64,000 nt of DNA from Glandiceps talaboti (GCF_964340395.1 NC_135559.1:457501-521500), one strand, 5' to 3'. Positions 52,781 to 64,000 are shown, numbered from the stretch's first letter. Program-made: numbers and translations. Notes: generated from the letters alone by a model not told the origin.

Positions 52781-55054
52781 ATGGATAGCGATAATGAAGA
52801 CATGCATGTACCAGATGGGGTAGACATATCAGGCAGCGACTCACTCAAGTGTCCACTAGGTGAACACTATTACAACGACCCGGTTTTACTGCCCTGTCTG
52901 TGCTCTATCTGTCGTCCATGTTTACCGAAGTTGGCAGGTGACACGGGAATGTATGTATGTCCAACCTGCAAAGAAAAAAACCGTATTCCTGTCAATAAAT
53001 TTCAAGGGTTGTCTAGAAATGTATTGATAAAGAGAAGGGTTGCTGCCACAGGTAGTGAAACAGGTGAGCAGTTGTGTGAGAATGATGGTGAAGTGGTGAC
53101 TACTTGGTGTCCCGACTGCCTTCAGTTTTTCTGCCAAACTTGTCTCAACTCACACGACCGTGTAGCTGTATGCAAAGACCATGCAATCATCAGAGTTGAA
53201 GAGCTGAACGTGGAACTACTGGAGAAGTATAGGCATATGGTAGTTTGCAAGGCACACAGAACCGAAGCAGATAGACTATGTACAAAATGTAACACCATGG
53301 TCTGTAAGGGGTGTACAGTAAACGACCACAGTGCAGACTACGGTCACCATGTTCTTAATTTAGAAATGACGGCCAAACATTACCGAGACAAGATGATGCG
53401 GAGTCTTCAAGGTACGACGAAGAGATCGAAGATGTTACAGAGTAGACTAAAATATGTAACAAGTAAGCAAGATTCACTTGAAACAGACGAACAAGAGGCA
53501 AGGACAGAGTTAGATCAACTCTTTAGGAAACTTAATGAAAGTTTCAAAGATTACGAACTGCGAATGGAAACCAAACTAGATGCTGCCTACGGAGTGCAAG
53601 AGGAAGACATCAAGGCAAAACAGAAAGAAATTAAGAAGATGTTGGCTCGAATCAAAGAAGCCCGTGACATGACAAGAGAACTACTACACGCCGGGGATGA
53701 CATTGAACTTGTTGAAATGATGGCGTATGTTGCAACCAGGATTGAATACCTATGTAATTACAACGAACGATATAAGGTCACCGATGACCAGTCTGCACGA
53801 TTTGAGAAAGATGGTTCAAAGATCAGAGCCTTGCAGACTTTAGTATCTCAAGTTGGAGAAGTGAAAACTAGTCTTGCTATTCCACCAACTCTCATCAAAC
53901 CTGGATTTGGTACTGGTAGTGATGATGATGGAGGTGATGATGATGATGATGATGATGATGACGATGACATCATTTGTGGTATCCCTTCTTCAATTACTAT
54001 CGTGAGTTTTGGTGCAGACCAACAACTTGGAAAAATCAGTTCACATCAATTCAAAGCAGAAATAAGTGACCCAGATGACATTTTCTTACCATGTTGGATC
54101 TCAACTGTAAGAAGTGGAACATACCTGTGTAATTTTCGTCCACAAATAGCTGGGGAACACACAATACAAGTGAAAATGAACGGCCGCCCAATCAATGGAA
54201 GTCCGCTGTCCTTCTTCGTCCACGAGAACAACCTAATAGGTTGCACAAGCCAAATTGAGAATGAAGCTCCCGATCGAGTAAAACCAATTGGCATCACAGT
54301 GGATTTAAAAGGCAACTCCTACGTCACATATCACAGAGAAGACGACAACAGTGAAATCGTAGTGTACGACGACGGGTTGGAATATCTTACGGACTTCCAA
54401 CTCTCCTGCAGCATGGTCTTTGACGTTGAAGTAGATCACAGAGGCCACTTGGTAGTCAGTGAACATCACACCAACAAGGTCCGCATCTATACAACAAAAG
54501 GAAAAGAAGTCGGCAAAATCGAACACAAGAAAATGAAGAAGCCGTGCGGCGTTGCTGTAAACAGCAAGAACAATATCCTGGTAGCAGACAGCCAAGCTCG
54601 GTGCATATTAGTCTTTCTTTACAAAGCAAAGAACCGTAAAGGTCAACTCTTACTTATAATAGGAGAGTCTGGTTCTGGCAGGGGACAATTAGGAGAGCCG
54701 ACCTTCCTTGCAGTTGACCACTTGGATGCTATCTATGTCTCGGATAGAGCGAATGATAAAGTGGTCACATATAGTCACAAAGGTGTTTGTGGTGGTGAAA
54801 TTAAGGCCAGTGGTCATGGAAGAGGGAAAGTGATCAGTCCAACTGGTGTTGCCAGAGATCGTCATGGTAACGTCCTTGTCTGTGGAGCAAACAACAAAGT
54901 GATGATATACACAGCAACAGGTGGTTTTGTGGCATGCATTGACAGTGATGACGAACCTCTTACTAACCCCCATGGACTGGCTACAACGGATGACGGGTTT
55001 GTGTTGGTTGTGGACACAGATACTAAATGTATCAAGAAATTCAGATATCTATAA
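52781..55054 (+). CDS. TRIM-NHL protein with degenerate RING and B-box1, intronless
   Basis: 757 residues from the first ATG (52781). The RING has C24, C39, C41, C44, C47, C60, C63, but the second ligand position is G27 and the usual His is C41. B-box1 starts C99-x2-D102: the second Cys is lost compared with the paralogue at 58998-61229. B-box2 is intact (C156, H159, C167, C170, C175, C178, H183, H189). Then coiled coil about 195-320, an acidic run (D381-D383, D386-D396) made by a GAT repeat, filamin-type Ig about 397-480 ending GSPLSFFVH, and NHL repeats from about 500 ending KCIKKFRYL. RING-type ligase activity may be reduced or lost. It is a close paralogue of the minus-strand gene, with long shared NHL stretches such as GHGRGKV and DSDDEPL-NPHGLATTDDGF. 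Confidence 0.92.
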   Translation: MDSDNEDMHVPDGVDISGSDSLKCPLGEHYYNDPVLLPCLCSICRPCLPKLAGDTGMYVCPTCKEKNRIPVNKFQGLSRNVLIKRRVAATGSETGEQLCENDGEVVTTWCPDCLQFFCQTCLNSHDRVAVCKDHAIIRVEELNVELLEKYRHMVVCKAHRTEADRLCTKCNTMVCKGCTVNDHSADYGHHVLNLEMTAKHYRDKMMRSLQGTTKRSKMLQSRLKYVTSKQDSLETDEQEARTELDQLFRKLNESFKDYELRMETKLDAAYGVQEEDIKAKQKEIKKMLARIKEARDMTRELLHAGDDIELVEMMAYVATRIEYLCNYNERYKVTDDQSARFEKDGSKIRALQTLVSQVGEVKTSLAIPPTLIKPGFGTGSDDDGGDDDDDDDDDDDIICGIPSSITIVSFGADQQLGKISSHQFKAEISDPDDIFLPCWISTVRSGTYLCNFRPQIAGEHTIQVKMNGRPINGSPLSFFVHENNLIGCTSQIENEAPDRVKPIGITVDLKGNSYVTYHREDDNSEIVVYDDGLEYLTDFQLSCSMVFDVEVDHRGHLVVSEHHTNKVRIYTTKGKEVGKIEHKKMKKPCGVAVNSKNNILVADSQARCILVFLYKAKNRKGQLLLIIGESGSGRGQLGEPTFLAVDHLDAIYVSDRANDKVVTYSHKGVCGGEIKASGHGRGKVISPTGVARDRHGNVLVCGANNKVMIYTATGGFVACIDSDDEPLTNPHGLATTDDGFVLVVDTDTKCIKKFRYL

Positions 55055-55266
55055 GGAAAACAACGGCAAGGAATTCGCAATGACAGATGGAGAGAGGAAT
55101 AAACCTGATTGAAAAAAGTGGGTCTGATAACAGGCATTGATACTTGTGAGGAAAAATGAACTTTACAAATTTATTAAATGAGACCCTTTTGTGTCGTTTG
55201 TTAATGGTTGAAATGCTTGGAAGTGTGCATCGAGGGCGTACAGCAACCAAAAATCTAGTTAATCTA

Positions 55267-55272
55267 AATAAA
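55267..55272 (+). terminator. Candidate polyadenylation signal AATAAA
   Basis: 213 bp after the stop of the plus-strand TRIM gene ending at 55054; the distance is typical. Confidence 0.4.
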
Positions 55273-55652
55273 ATTTGCAATATGACGAACATAACTTAGT
55301 AGACAAACTCAGAAGAGAAGAATCTCTCACCATAACCCTAGTGAAAGGTCACTGAACCCACTTAGTAGGCGAAACGCGAACAATTACAACATATAACTGA
55401 TGACTAGTCACGGTCGACTGGGTCGTAGACAAGAATTACAAAATGAGAACTACTATTATACGGTATGCTTTCATGTGAAATTTGCTATTATACGTGCATC
55501 GACGCGAAACTTTTGTTACAAATTGACGTAAATTGAGTATTTCTGTACTTTCATTCTAAGTCAAAAGTGATATGTGTTATTATGTGAACATGATTTCCAT
55601 GCATAATATTGAATTGATACACTGACAGATTTGCACAGTTGGAAACTATTCT

Positions 55653-55735
55653 AAATTACTTTGATACCAAATAGCTATCTAACTAATGCTAACCAAATTA
55701 CTTTGATACCAAATAGCTATCTAACTAATGCTAAC
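55653..55735. repeat. 42-bp tandem duplication
   Basis: Two copies beginning AAATTACTTTGATACCAAAT at 55653 and 55695, identical apart from the last bases. Confidence 0.95.
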
Positions 55736-56214
55736 GTCAACTATAACATGACAGAAATAAACAAGTAACAATGTTCAATCAATATGACGAAATTGCCGCC
55801 GTACTTTGGGGAATTTCACGTATATGACCAAAAACCGACCGAAAAACAATAAATAAGTGAGGAGATGTCTCATATTACATTCATCAACCTTCTGAAAACA
55901 GGATGAAAAATTGATGTACTATTTGGCAAAAATGTGAAAATTAACATTTAATGATAACTTTAAAAATGTCATAACGATATTCATTTAACTAAAAATTTAC
56001 AATGTTGACTTGTCAAGTATGATTTTGTATTCGACTTTATATTTTCGAATTCTCATTTTGAATTAAACGTCGCTGGTAGTAACTGCATGTAAAATCAATA
56101 AGCTATGCGACAATATAATAGAATACTTAAACCCACCATCAACATCGCCACCAACGTCACCAACAGTAACAACATCAGTAAAGCTACAGCACCACAATCA
56201 TCATCATACCCACC

Positions 56215-56271
56215 ATCCCCATCATCAAATCATCATCATCATCATCGACGTCGTTGTCGTCGTCGTCGTCG

Positions 56272-56360
<89 letters not shown>
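56215..56360. repeat. (CAT)n trinucleotide microsatellite with (CGT)n inset
   Basis: CAT run of about 40 units with a CGT block. It would read polyHis in a plus-strand frame starting at 56105; no other coding sign supports that frame. Confidence 0.96.
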
Positions 56361-56361
<1 letters not shown>

Positions 56362-57046
56362 GACGACTAACAGCACCAGACCAAAATTATCATCATCTGT
56401 ATGTGATTGTTCTGAGAACACGAGAACTGCGGTTGGACAATTATTAATTTGATATTTATGACCTCAATGTAAATTTCATTTCTGTCAGACACAGTTAGGT
56501 TACAGAACACAATTTCTGCATTATTGTCTATCTTTTAAATTTATGTCGATGATTTATTACATGTCAACAGATGATATTTTAATTACTAGTATTATACTCC
56601 CAAAGTTTATGATGCATCGGTTTAAACTATAGCTTGACCTATGAGGTTTGACCCCTGGGTTTGAACTAACCAAGGAGAGGTTTCTATCTATTTGATAAGG
56701 AGACATGTACAGACGCTATGATGATTTATCATACTACTGACACTTGACTGTGAACGTCAAGGCCAAATGACTAGGACGAATGTTCAGTAGTATTAGACCA
56801 AATCAAACAAAATCAAAATGGCTTTTGACAATCATAACATGAGGAACAGAACAAATCACCTTGATTTTTTTTACCCCCAGTCTATCATATACATTGTATA
56901 CGATTGACTTCATCGACTGTTTCGAGGTCACCAAAGTAAAGTCACCATACAAATTACCAGTGTAAACATGTACTGCATCCATCCATCATCCACCCCCCCC
57001 CACACACACACCCATCCATCTATCCGTCCATCCATCCCTTCGTACG

Positions 57047-57206
57047 TTCGTTTGTTCGTTCGTTCGTTCGTTCATTTCATTCATTCATTCATTCATTCAT
57101 TCATTCATTCATTCATTCATTCATTCATTCATTCATTCATTCATTCATTCATTCATAAACTAATTGATTAATTAATTAATTAATTAACTAATTAATTAAT
57201 TAATTC
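57047..57206. repeat. (TTCG)n(TTCA)n followed by (AATT)n
   Basis: TTCG passes into a TTCA run to about 57154, then AATT/GATT units. Confidence 0.95.
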
Positions 57207-57415
57207 CTCTGTCAATTAAATAATTCAACCAGCCAATCTATCGTCGGTAAGTCACCCTTTCAATCTGTTACTTGGTATAAATACATGTACACATGTTCGT
57301 TTCTCTATCACTATGTATGTATGTTTGACGTCACGCCCACGTTAACGTTATTTGTATTCATTTCAACTCAAATTAACACAGTAGGAAACTGACTGAGTTG
57401 ACGCTTGAACTAACT

Positions 57416-57480
57416 AGTGGTGGTGGTGGTAGCGGTGGCGGCGACGGTGGTGGTGGTGGTGGTGATGATTATTATTATTT
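57416..57480. repeat. (GGT)n(GAT)(TAT)n trinucleotide run
   Basis: GGT units with GGC and GAC interruptions, ending in ATT units. Confidence 0.9.
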
Positions 57481-58842
57481 TACATAGGGGTTGGGAAATT
57501 CTTATAACAGGGAATAAATAAACAGATTCAACACTGCACCTTTAAAATGTTTTCATCGATCAAATTTTTTTAATCAATTCGATAGTTCTCCTTTCAAAGT
57601 ATAATATAAATCATTGTAAACATGACTTGGTGACTGGTTCATTTCTCATTACACACCATCATATCAATTACCAGTGATCGTCATCGTTTCAGCACCTTAA
57701 CTAAAATGTCCAATGTATTAATTTTTTTCCATTTCCATTCACTTATTTTTGCGTTTACAATTCAATGATTATTCTAGTTCATCAAATGAGATGATTCTAG
57801 TCAATGGTTTGGACCTTAAACTGTTCATTTGCGTTTAAGATGAATCGATATTTTGTCTAACAACTTTGTATGTGCTTTATAGTTTTTTTTTTATATAATA
57901 TTAAATCTGTGTAAGATATTGCAAAGAATAAGAGTTATGTCAAACGTCATCATATGGTCTAAAACACGTTTAGATAGTTCAAACACACACAGTGTTTAGT
58001 GTGTTTGTCTTCATTTGTTGTATGGATGAATCTGTCATTTTAAGTCTACAAATTCCATTGCTATCATGAAAGATAAGATTACAACCTGGTTATCTCTGGT
58101 GTCACTGGGTTTGAATAATTTGTAATATTATCAAACTAAGTCAAAGGTAGTTATATGAAAACTTTGATAGGGTATGTTTTTGTGCTATTTTAAATACTGA
58201 TCCTTATTTACCTTTTTTTTTTAATTTGAATTTTCAAAAATTCGTCGTAAGTTAAGTGACTTCTGCTTTGTCATGATTGATTGATTGTTTGTTTATTTGT
58301 TTGTTGCCATAGTTGCTTGCATTCATAGTTTGTTTACTTTGTCTTGACAGCTTTGTATGAATTCCCAGTCATTGATAAACGAAGTTAACATCTAATATTG
58401 GTAGACTATTGATTTTTATATTAAATGTCAAGTTCAGTATCAATGTATTCAGTCATGATTACATTTTATAACTGTTGTTGAAGCGTGCCTCGTTGCTATG
58501 GGTGTCTGCTTGGATGGTTTGAACTTTGAGTTTTTGAAGGCGGCGTCCATTAAAATGTCTGGTTTGATAACCTATATCCCATTGGTTGGTTTGTTGTAAA
58601 ATTATGGGATAGACAGTCATGCAAAGTGGAAGAGGTCGTCATGATGTACGACATTTTCCTTTTGATCTTTGCGTTATCGAGTATATTTCCAACGTACAAC
58701 TTGACTTGTCTCGATGACCGATGGTAGATATGAGATTCTATGTTTCAATGGACTAGGCTTATGAAATTGGCAATCCACTATAAACAGTGTATTTGGAAGC
58801 ATTATTGTTACTTTTTCATATTAGTTAAACTCAAGTTGGTTA

Positions 58843-58848
58843 TTTATT
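58843..58848 (-). terminator. Candidate polyadenylation signal (AATAAA on the minus strand)
   Basis: TTTATT on the plus strand, 150 bp past the stop of the minus-strand TRIM gene. Confidence 0.35.
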
Positions 58849-58997
58849 TTACAGAATGATGTCAGTTGATAATTTATCGATGGCGTCATTGCATTGGTGA
58901 TGTCACTGACATACGAGTACATGTGTATACTTCAATATTCCAGGATGCCCGCATTGTCTAGATTTGGTATTTCGTTGCCGAGTGTCTTTGTTTTCCT

Positions 58998-61229
58998 TTA
59001 GAAGTATCTGTATTTCTTGATGCACTTGTTGTCCGTGTCTACAACAAACACAAACCCGTCATCCGTTGTAGCCAGTCCATGGGGGTTAGCAAGAGGTTCG
59101 TCATCACTGTCGATGGATGCCACAAAACCACCTGTTGCTGTGTATATCATCACTTTGTTGAATCCCCCACAGATGAGGATGTTGCCATGACGATCCCTTG
59201 CCACACCACTTGGTTTGGTCACTTTGCCCCTTCCATGACCACTGGCCGTAATTTCACCACCACAAACTCCTTTACGATTATATGTAACGACCTTGTCATT
59301 CTCAGAGTCGGAGACGTATATGTTACTGGTCTTATTGGGGTCCACAGCAATGAACTTTGGCTCTTGGATTCTCCCCTGTTCCTTACCAGGCTCTCCGATC
59401 TTTTGAAGTAGCTTGCCTCTGCCCGTGAAGACAAATATGCATTTGACTTCACTGTCTGCCACTAGGATGTTTTCCTTTCTGTCGACTGTGACACCACATG
59501 GCTTCTTCATTTCCCTATGGTCGATTTTGTTCAACTCTTTACCAGTGGTCGTGTAGGTACGAACAGTGTTAGTGTTGTGTTCACTTATCAACAGATGACC
59601 CTTTTGATCAAATGTTATATCATAGGCATTACCAAAGGGGAGTTGAAATTCCCTTTGATATTGTAACCCTACATCGTATATTACGACTCGACTGTTGTTT
59701 TGATCTTTTTGGTCAGTAACGTAAATATCACCTCTACGGTCTACTGCGATGCCAATGGGTTTGACGAGCGCTAGGTCTTCACCGCCTGCATCTTTAGTAT
59801 CATCTAATGTGTTGTTTGGATGAACCGTGAAAGACAATGGACTTCCTTTGATGGAATGGCCGTTCAGTTTCACGTTTATAGAGTGTTCCCCAGGAACTTG
59901 CGGGCGAAATTTGCATAGAAATGTCCCACTCTTGGCACTTGAGACGCTACACGGTATGAGTATATCCCCTGGGTCATGAATTTCTGCTTTGAATTGATAT
60001 GGACTGAATTTTGCCAGCAACTGTTCTCCTCCAAAACTCATGATTGAAATTGCAGATGGAATGCCACAAATGATTGCGTCAAAGTCATCTGCTTCTTCGG
60101 CGGGTTCGATGAGACTTGGTGGGATGGCAGTACTCATTTTTACTTCTCCAATTTGTGATGTCATATCCGTAAATGCTTTCATTTTCGATCCATCTTTCAC
60201 ATATCGTATGGACTGATCTGTCGCCACGTCACCTCGTCCTCCATTGCCTGGCTTTTCATTACACAGACTTTCCATCCTTCCGGCAACAAAACCCATCATG
60301 TTTAGCAATTCCTTGTCATCACCACCTTCCAGTATTTCGTTTGATATCTGAATCGCTCTTTGGATGTGAAGCATCGTCTTCTTTGCTTCTTTCTTTTTTG
60401 CCCCAATCTCCTTCTCTCTTACATTGTAAGCGGCATCTAACTTATTTCTCATTCGCTCTCTGTGATCTTCAATGCCTTGTTCCAGTTTGGTGTAGTATCC
60501 ATACAGGCTTGTATTTGCGTTCTCGTTTTCTACGACTAGACTCTCCTCTTCCGCTTCAACGTGTTTTTTTCTTCCCTTCAGCATTTTGGATCTCTTTTCC
60601 ACCAGTTGGTGAAGTTGTCCAATCATATCTCGGTAGTGGTGAGATGCCACTTCTAGGATGACTACATCATGGTCTTTGTCGATACTATGATCGATCACTG
60701 TACACTCCTTACATACCACAGAGTTGCATTTTCTGCACAGCCTATCTGCCTCAAGTTGATGTTTCTTACACACGACCATCCGTTTGTACTTCTCCAGTAG
60801 TTTGATGTCAGTTTTCTCTAGTTCCTCGATTTTGACAGTAACATGATCTTTGCATACAGCTACTCGGTCGTGAGCATCGTGACAGCGTTGACAGAAAAAT
60901 TGAAGGCAGTCGAGGCACCAACTAATCACCACTTCATGATCATCACAATTCTTACACGTGTGCTCGCCTGTTTCACTACCAGTCGTAGCAACCTCTCTCT
61001 CTATCAGAACATTTCGAGGCAATACATCAAAACCAGCTGCAGGAATTTGAGTTTTCTCTCTGCAGACTGGACAAACAAGAACCCCTTTCTTACCTCCAAA
61101 CTTTGGTATACATGATTGACAGACTGTGCACAGACAAGGCAGCAAGGTGGGATCCTTGTAAATGTCCTTACAATATAGACAGTAAAATGGATCAACGTCT
61201 ATTTCTTCACTCTCTGGGTCCGATGACAT
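58998..61229 (-). CDS. TRIM-NHL protein with complete zinc modules, intronless
   Basis: 743 residues, ATG at 61229-61227. RING: C17, C20, C32, C34, C37, C40, C53, C56; position 34 is Cys where C3HC4 RINGs have His, so the ligand set is all Cys. B-box1: C92, C95, C105, C108, C113, C116, H120, C126/H129. B-box2: C154, H157, C165, C168, C173, C176, H181, H187. Coiled coil about 200-320; a short acidic linker (EEADDFD); filamin-type Ig about 375-460 ending GSPLSFTVH; NHL repeats from about 480 ending KCIKKYRYF. It is the nearest relative of the gene at 52781-55054, in opposite orientation with 3.9 kb between the stops, which points to an inverted local duplication. A probable E3 ligase of the TRIM2/3-like group; substrate unknown. 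Confidence 0.93.
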   Translation of the reverse strand: MSSDPESEEIDVDPFYCLYCKDIYKDPTLLPCLCTVCQSCIPKFGGKKGVLVCPVCREKTQIPAAGFDVLPRNVLIEREVATTGSETGEHTCKNCDDHEVVISWCLDCLQFFCQRCHDAHDRVAVCKDHVTVKIEELEKTDIKLLEKYKRMVVCKKHQLEADRLCRKCNSVVCKECTVIDHSIDKDHDVVILEVASHHYRDMIGQLHQLVEKRSKMLKGRKKHVEAEEESLVVENENANTSLYGYYTKLEQGIEDHRERMRNKLDAAYNVREKEIGAKKKEAKKTMLHIQRAIQISNEILEGGDDKELLNMMGFVAGRMESLCNEKPGNGGRGDVATDQSIRYVKDGSKMKAFTDMTSQIGEVKMSTAIPPSLIEPAEEADDFDAIICGIPSAISIMSFGGEQLLAKFSPYQFKAEIHDPGDILIPCSVSSAKSGTFLCKFRPQVPGEHSINVKLNGHSIKGSPLSFTVHPNNTLDDTKDAGGEDLALVKPIGIAVDRRGDIYVTDQKDQNNSRVVIYDVGLQYQREFQLPFGNAYDITFDQKGHLLISEHNTNTVRTYTTTGKELNKIDHREMKKPCGVTVDRKENILVADSEVKCIFVFTGRGKLLQKIGEPGKEQGRIQEPKFIAVDPNKTSNIYVSDSENDKVVTYNRKGVCGGEITASGHGRGKVTKPSGVARDRHGNILICGGFNKVMIYTATGGFVASIDSDDEPLANPHGLATTDDGFVFVVDTDNKCIKKYRYF

Positions 61230-62500
61230 CCTTCGTGCGTACGTGTCTTCGATTCTGGATAAGTTTGTTTTAAGGACACCACTTTCTGTTGCAGTGAGAG
61301 TTGAGTAATTCAGAACTAGAATTTTTCAAATCTAATCCTTGTTTGAGAACCACACTGGGTTCGTCGCTAGGTGATACTAAGTTGACCTGGCCACCTCTGC
61401 CACCCCTTATTCGGAAGCCAACCAATGAAATCGGGTCATTTTGATAATTGACTGGTGAATAAACCCAATTTATATGCCACTATCAGTCCAACTTAGAAGT
61501 GTCTCTGTTAATGATTGCTTGATATACTGTTCACCAGTAAATAAATCAAGTGTATTGAGACACGTTTTGGCATATTTGTAAAGTTATTGTTCATTTTTTT
61601 TGAAAATGTCCTCGCATTTTTTTTGATCACCACATAAACGCACTAGTCATACTATCAGAAATTAATGAAGCTTGGAAAATACAGTAATATCTGCAGGCGT
61701 CAATGACCTGAGAGTTCCCAACTGTGACACATTCCTAGATTCGGTCTTTACAATGGGACAGGACCTAGGTTACAGAAGTATAAGTTAACTTGGTGCACAA
61801 AGCTCTCCTTCAAAAATGTTCCTAAACATGACCAGGTGTTCTGACTGTACCCAGATACTCTGGGACATATTAACAACAGATCTATAAAGTCTCAACTTGA
61901 TGATTTGGTGAGTCGGTGCTTGATTGTGTGATAGATGTTCATCAGGCACGTCGGACAGCGCAATTGTTTGGAAGTTGTCTACGTAGATTCCTAGTAGTTC
62001 GTAGTAAGGGAGTCGTAGGTTGAAGTTAAGGTTACAAGTTATCTTTATCCATGCTAATTTTGCTGTAATGCTAGGAACTTAGATAAAAGTGTCACTTATT
62101 TCAAGGAGAGGTACACACGATATGATTCCAACTATCGATAACGAGGTGTTTTTTTTATATCTAAGTACAGGGTTGACAGCATCTACTAAAGGTTTCATTG
62201 TTTCTCTTGTACAAAACCAGACACCGCCCACTTGCTGAATTTAGTCCATTTGACCCGTTTTTCATAGTCACAACATTTGAGTCCTGCGCAAGTAAAACAG
62301 GTGGACATACCTGCAGAATGTAGTAAGACCAGGATTTGTGATCAAAGTAATCCTTTGTTTAATCATAAAAGCCTAACACTGTAATTTGTTGCCAAGGAGC
62401 GTCACATATTTTGTATATTACATACTAGAATAAAATAATTTTCCAACCAAAATATGTTTACTCCATTTGATAAAACACATGACTATTGGTATGAATCCAT

Positions 62501-62502
<2 letters not shown>

Positions 62503-62552
<50 letters not shown>
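62503..62552. repeat. (CA)n microsatellite
   Basis: Uninterrupted CA run of about 24 units. Confidence 0.97.
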
Positions 62553-62554
<2 letters not shown>

Positions 62555-63473
62555 TCAGTATGATGTGTAACAATTAGTAATCGTGTCATGAATAAAGGAA
62601 TACCTAAATATTAACAACTTTTGTGAGTCCGATGATTGACAGCCGAATGTTCCAAGTGTTAGAGTCTGTAGACATCATCATACTATCATAATGATTTATC
62701 TTGTCTCACCTCTGAACCATTGCTTTTACACAAAATCTGTTCTGAGTTAAAAAAAATATATAAAGTAACATTTGGCTTAACGCCAAATGTGAAAACGCCC
62801 CTAAGTAAATGCGTTATTTACTCCCGTTTCAGTCTCTGCATTCCTGCATTGATGGAACAAACCAGCTGATAAACCAAGATGCATAATATGTAACTTCGCT
62901 AGCTAAATTTGAACACACATGTAAAACGAATGGTTGGATTAGCTGAAATAATTTCTTGTTGGTAATATATCCTGTATTGTTAATTTTTAATTGGAAATGT
63001 TCTTAAAATCACAAATAATAGTGTTTATTTTGCATATATTTAATTATTTGATAAACCAGTTCACCCAATTTCTTGTCCTCTCACGCCCTAACGAAGACGT
63101 TTGCCAACTCACCGTATAAAACCGTGTCTGCACACACGCGTTTGTTTATTTATTTACTAGGTATACTCTCACACTCACTAACGCACCTACTGATTTACTC
63201 ACTGTCTTACACACACTCATCACAAACGTATTTTCAATGACTAACTTATTGATATACTACAAATGCATCTATATATGAAAAGACTCACTTATATCCCGTC
63301 ACTAACATTCACCCAACGTATAATAATGTTATATTAGACTGTGTTAGTGTTACACAATTTTATAATGATGCACACAAACAAGTTTCAATTAGGTCGTCTC
63401 TCTTTCATCTTATTCTCTCTCTTTCTGTTCATCTCCCCCTGCCTAAGATCCTTGTCTGGTCACGTCTACCACT

Positions 63474-63564
63474 GTATGTATGTGTGTGTGTATGTATGTG
63501 TGTATGTATGTATGTATGTATGTATGTATGTATGTATGTATGTATGTATGTATGTATGTATGTA

Positions 63565-63619
<55 letters not shown>

Positions 63620-63644
63620 ATGTATGTATGTATGTATGTATGTA
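63474..63644. repeat. (TATG)n(TG)n(TATG)n microsatellite
   Basis: TATG blocks on either side of a TG block. Confidence 0.97.
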
Positions 63645-64000
63645 TCTGTTTGTCTGTCTGTGTCAACGATAACGAAGCAGAGTTAAGAAATCTCGATATG
63701 TTTGGTCAAGATACACTAATACCCTTTAGTCGCTAATCATTTCTGCCCTCGTTAAAAACCCGGATACATTTGACCTGAAGTGACCTTTAACTATTTAACC
63801 AAGCTGGTCGATGACAACCATCATTCTATATAATCCATTTGTCACTTGTTTTTACCAACCACCAACCACCAGTCTAAAGGTCTCTATCATAAAAAATACA
63901 TACACGGGGTTGTGCTCATATGTGCTTACTCGTGTTTTTTACAGCCTGAGAGTGAAAGGAATTAAAACGACCCGTTAAGACTAATATGATTAAACATTCT

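Larger units (their letters stand above)
55055..58997. other. Intergenic stretch between convergent TRIM genes
   Basis: Contains a 42-bp duplication, CAT, TTCA, AATT and GGT repeats. Both flanking genes end into it. No coding sequence seen. Confidence 0.6.
61230..64000. other. Right end of the window, no gene seen
   Basis: Upstream region of the minus-strand TRIM gene, with a CA repeat (62503) and a TATG/TG repeat (63474). The plus-strand frame from 63341 begins with a hydrophobic stretch but is mostly microsatellite and is not accepted. Confidence 0.55.

Noticed and set aside
56105-56452. Frame with a polyHis run
   Set aside because: Made by the CAT microsatellite; the flanks have no domain or splice support.

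Overview
This is nuclear DNA from an invertebrate animal. Genes have introns with GT/AG boundaries, introns reach 27 kb, the sequence is AT-rich, and it is full of micro- and minisatellites. The protein families (organic solute transporter alpha, a PTB-domain adaptor, TRIM-NHL proteins, a LINE) are bilaterian. Clusters of intronless TRIM-NHL paralogues are known from amphioxus, hemichordates, molluscs and brachiopods; the sequence alone does not let me choose the species.

Layout. (1) 46-6172, plus strand: a complete seven-exon gene for a seven-helix OST-alpha (SLC51A)-like transporter subunit of 376 residues. All exon phases match. (2) 6173-12957: intergenic, with simple repeats and a transposon-like inverted pair. 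(3) 12958-41055, plus strand: a two-exon PTB/PID adaptor gene of 296 residues, whose exons are 27.2 kb apart. The intron holds most of the minisatellites and palindromes in the window, plus a possible orphan exon on the minus strand. (4) 41056-46521: an inverted repeat array matching one in the intron, a compound minisatellite, and the 3' end of a dead LINE. (5) 46522-61229: three intronless TRIM-NHL genes, two on the plus strand (46522, 52781) and one on the minus strand (61229-58998). The last two are close paralogues arranged tail to tail. (6) 61230-64000: no gene seen.

Function. The three TRIM proteins share RING, B-box, coiled coil, filamin-type Ig and NHL propeller in the TRIM2/TRIM3/TRIM71 order, so they are probable E3 ligases or RNA/protein-binding scaffolds. 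They differ in the zinc modules: one carries a duplicated RING plus B-box1 block, one has lost zinc ligands in both its RING and its first B-box, and one is intact. This looks like a local family under active diversification. The transporter and adaptor genes have no evident functional link to it.

The most interesting signals are the duplicated RING/B-box1 module, the ligand-losing paralogue, two 22-bp-unit arrays in opposite orientation bracketing the last adaptor exon, a 245-bp imperfect palindrome, a dispersed CATAGACCCT palindrome family, and an eroded satellite of about 180 bp.
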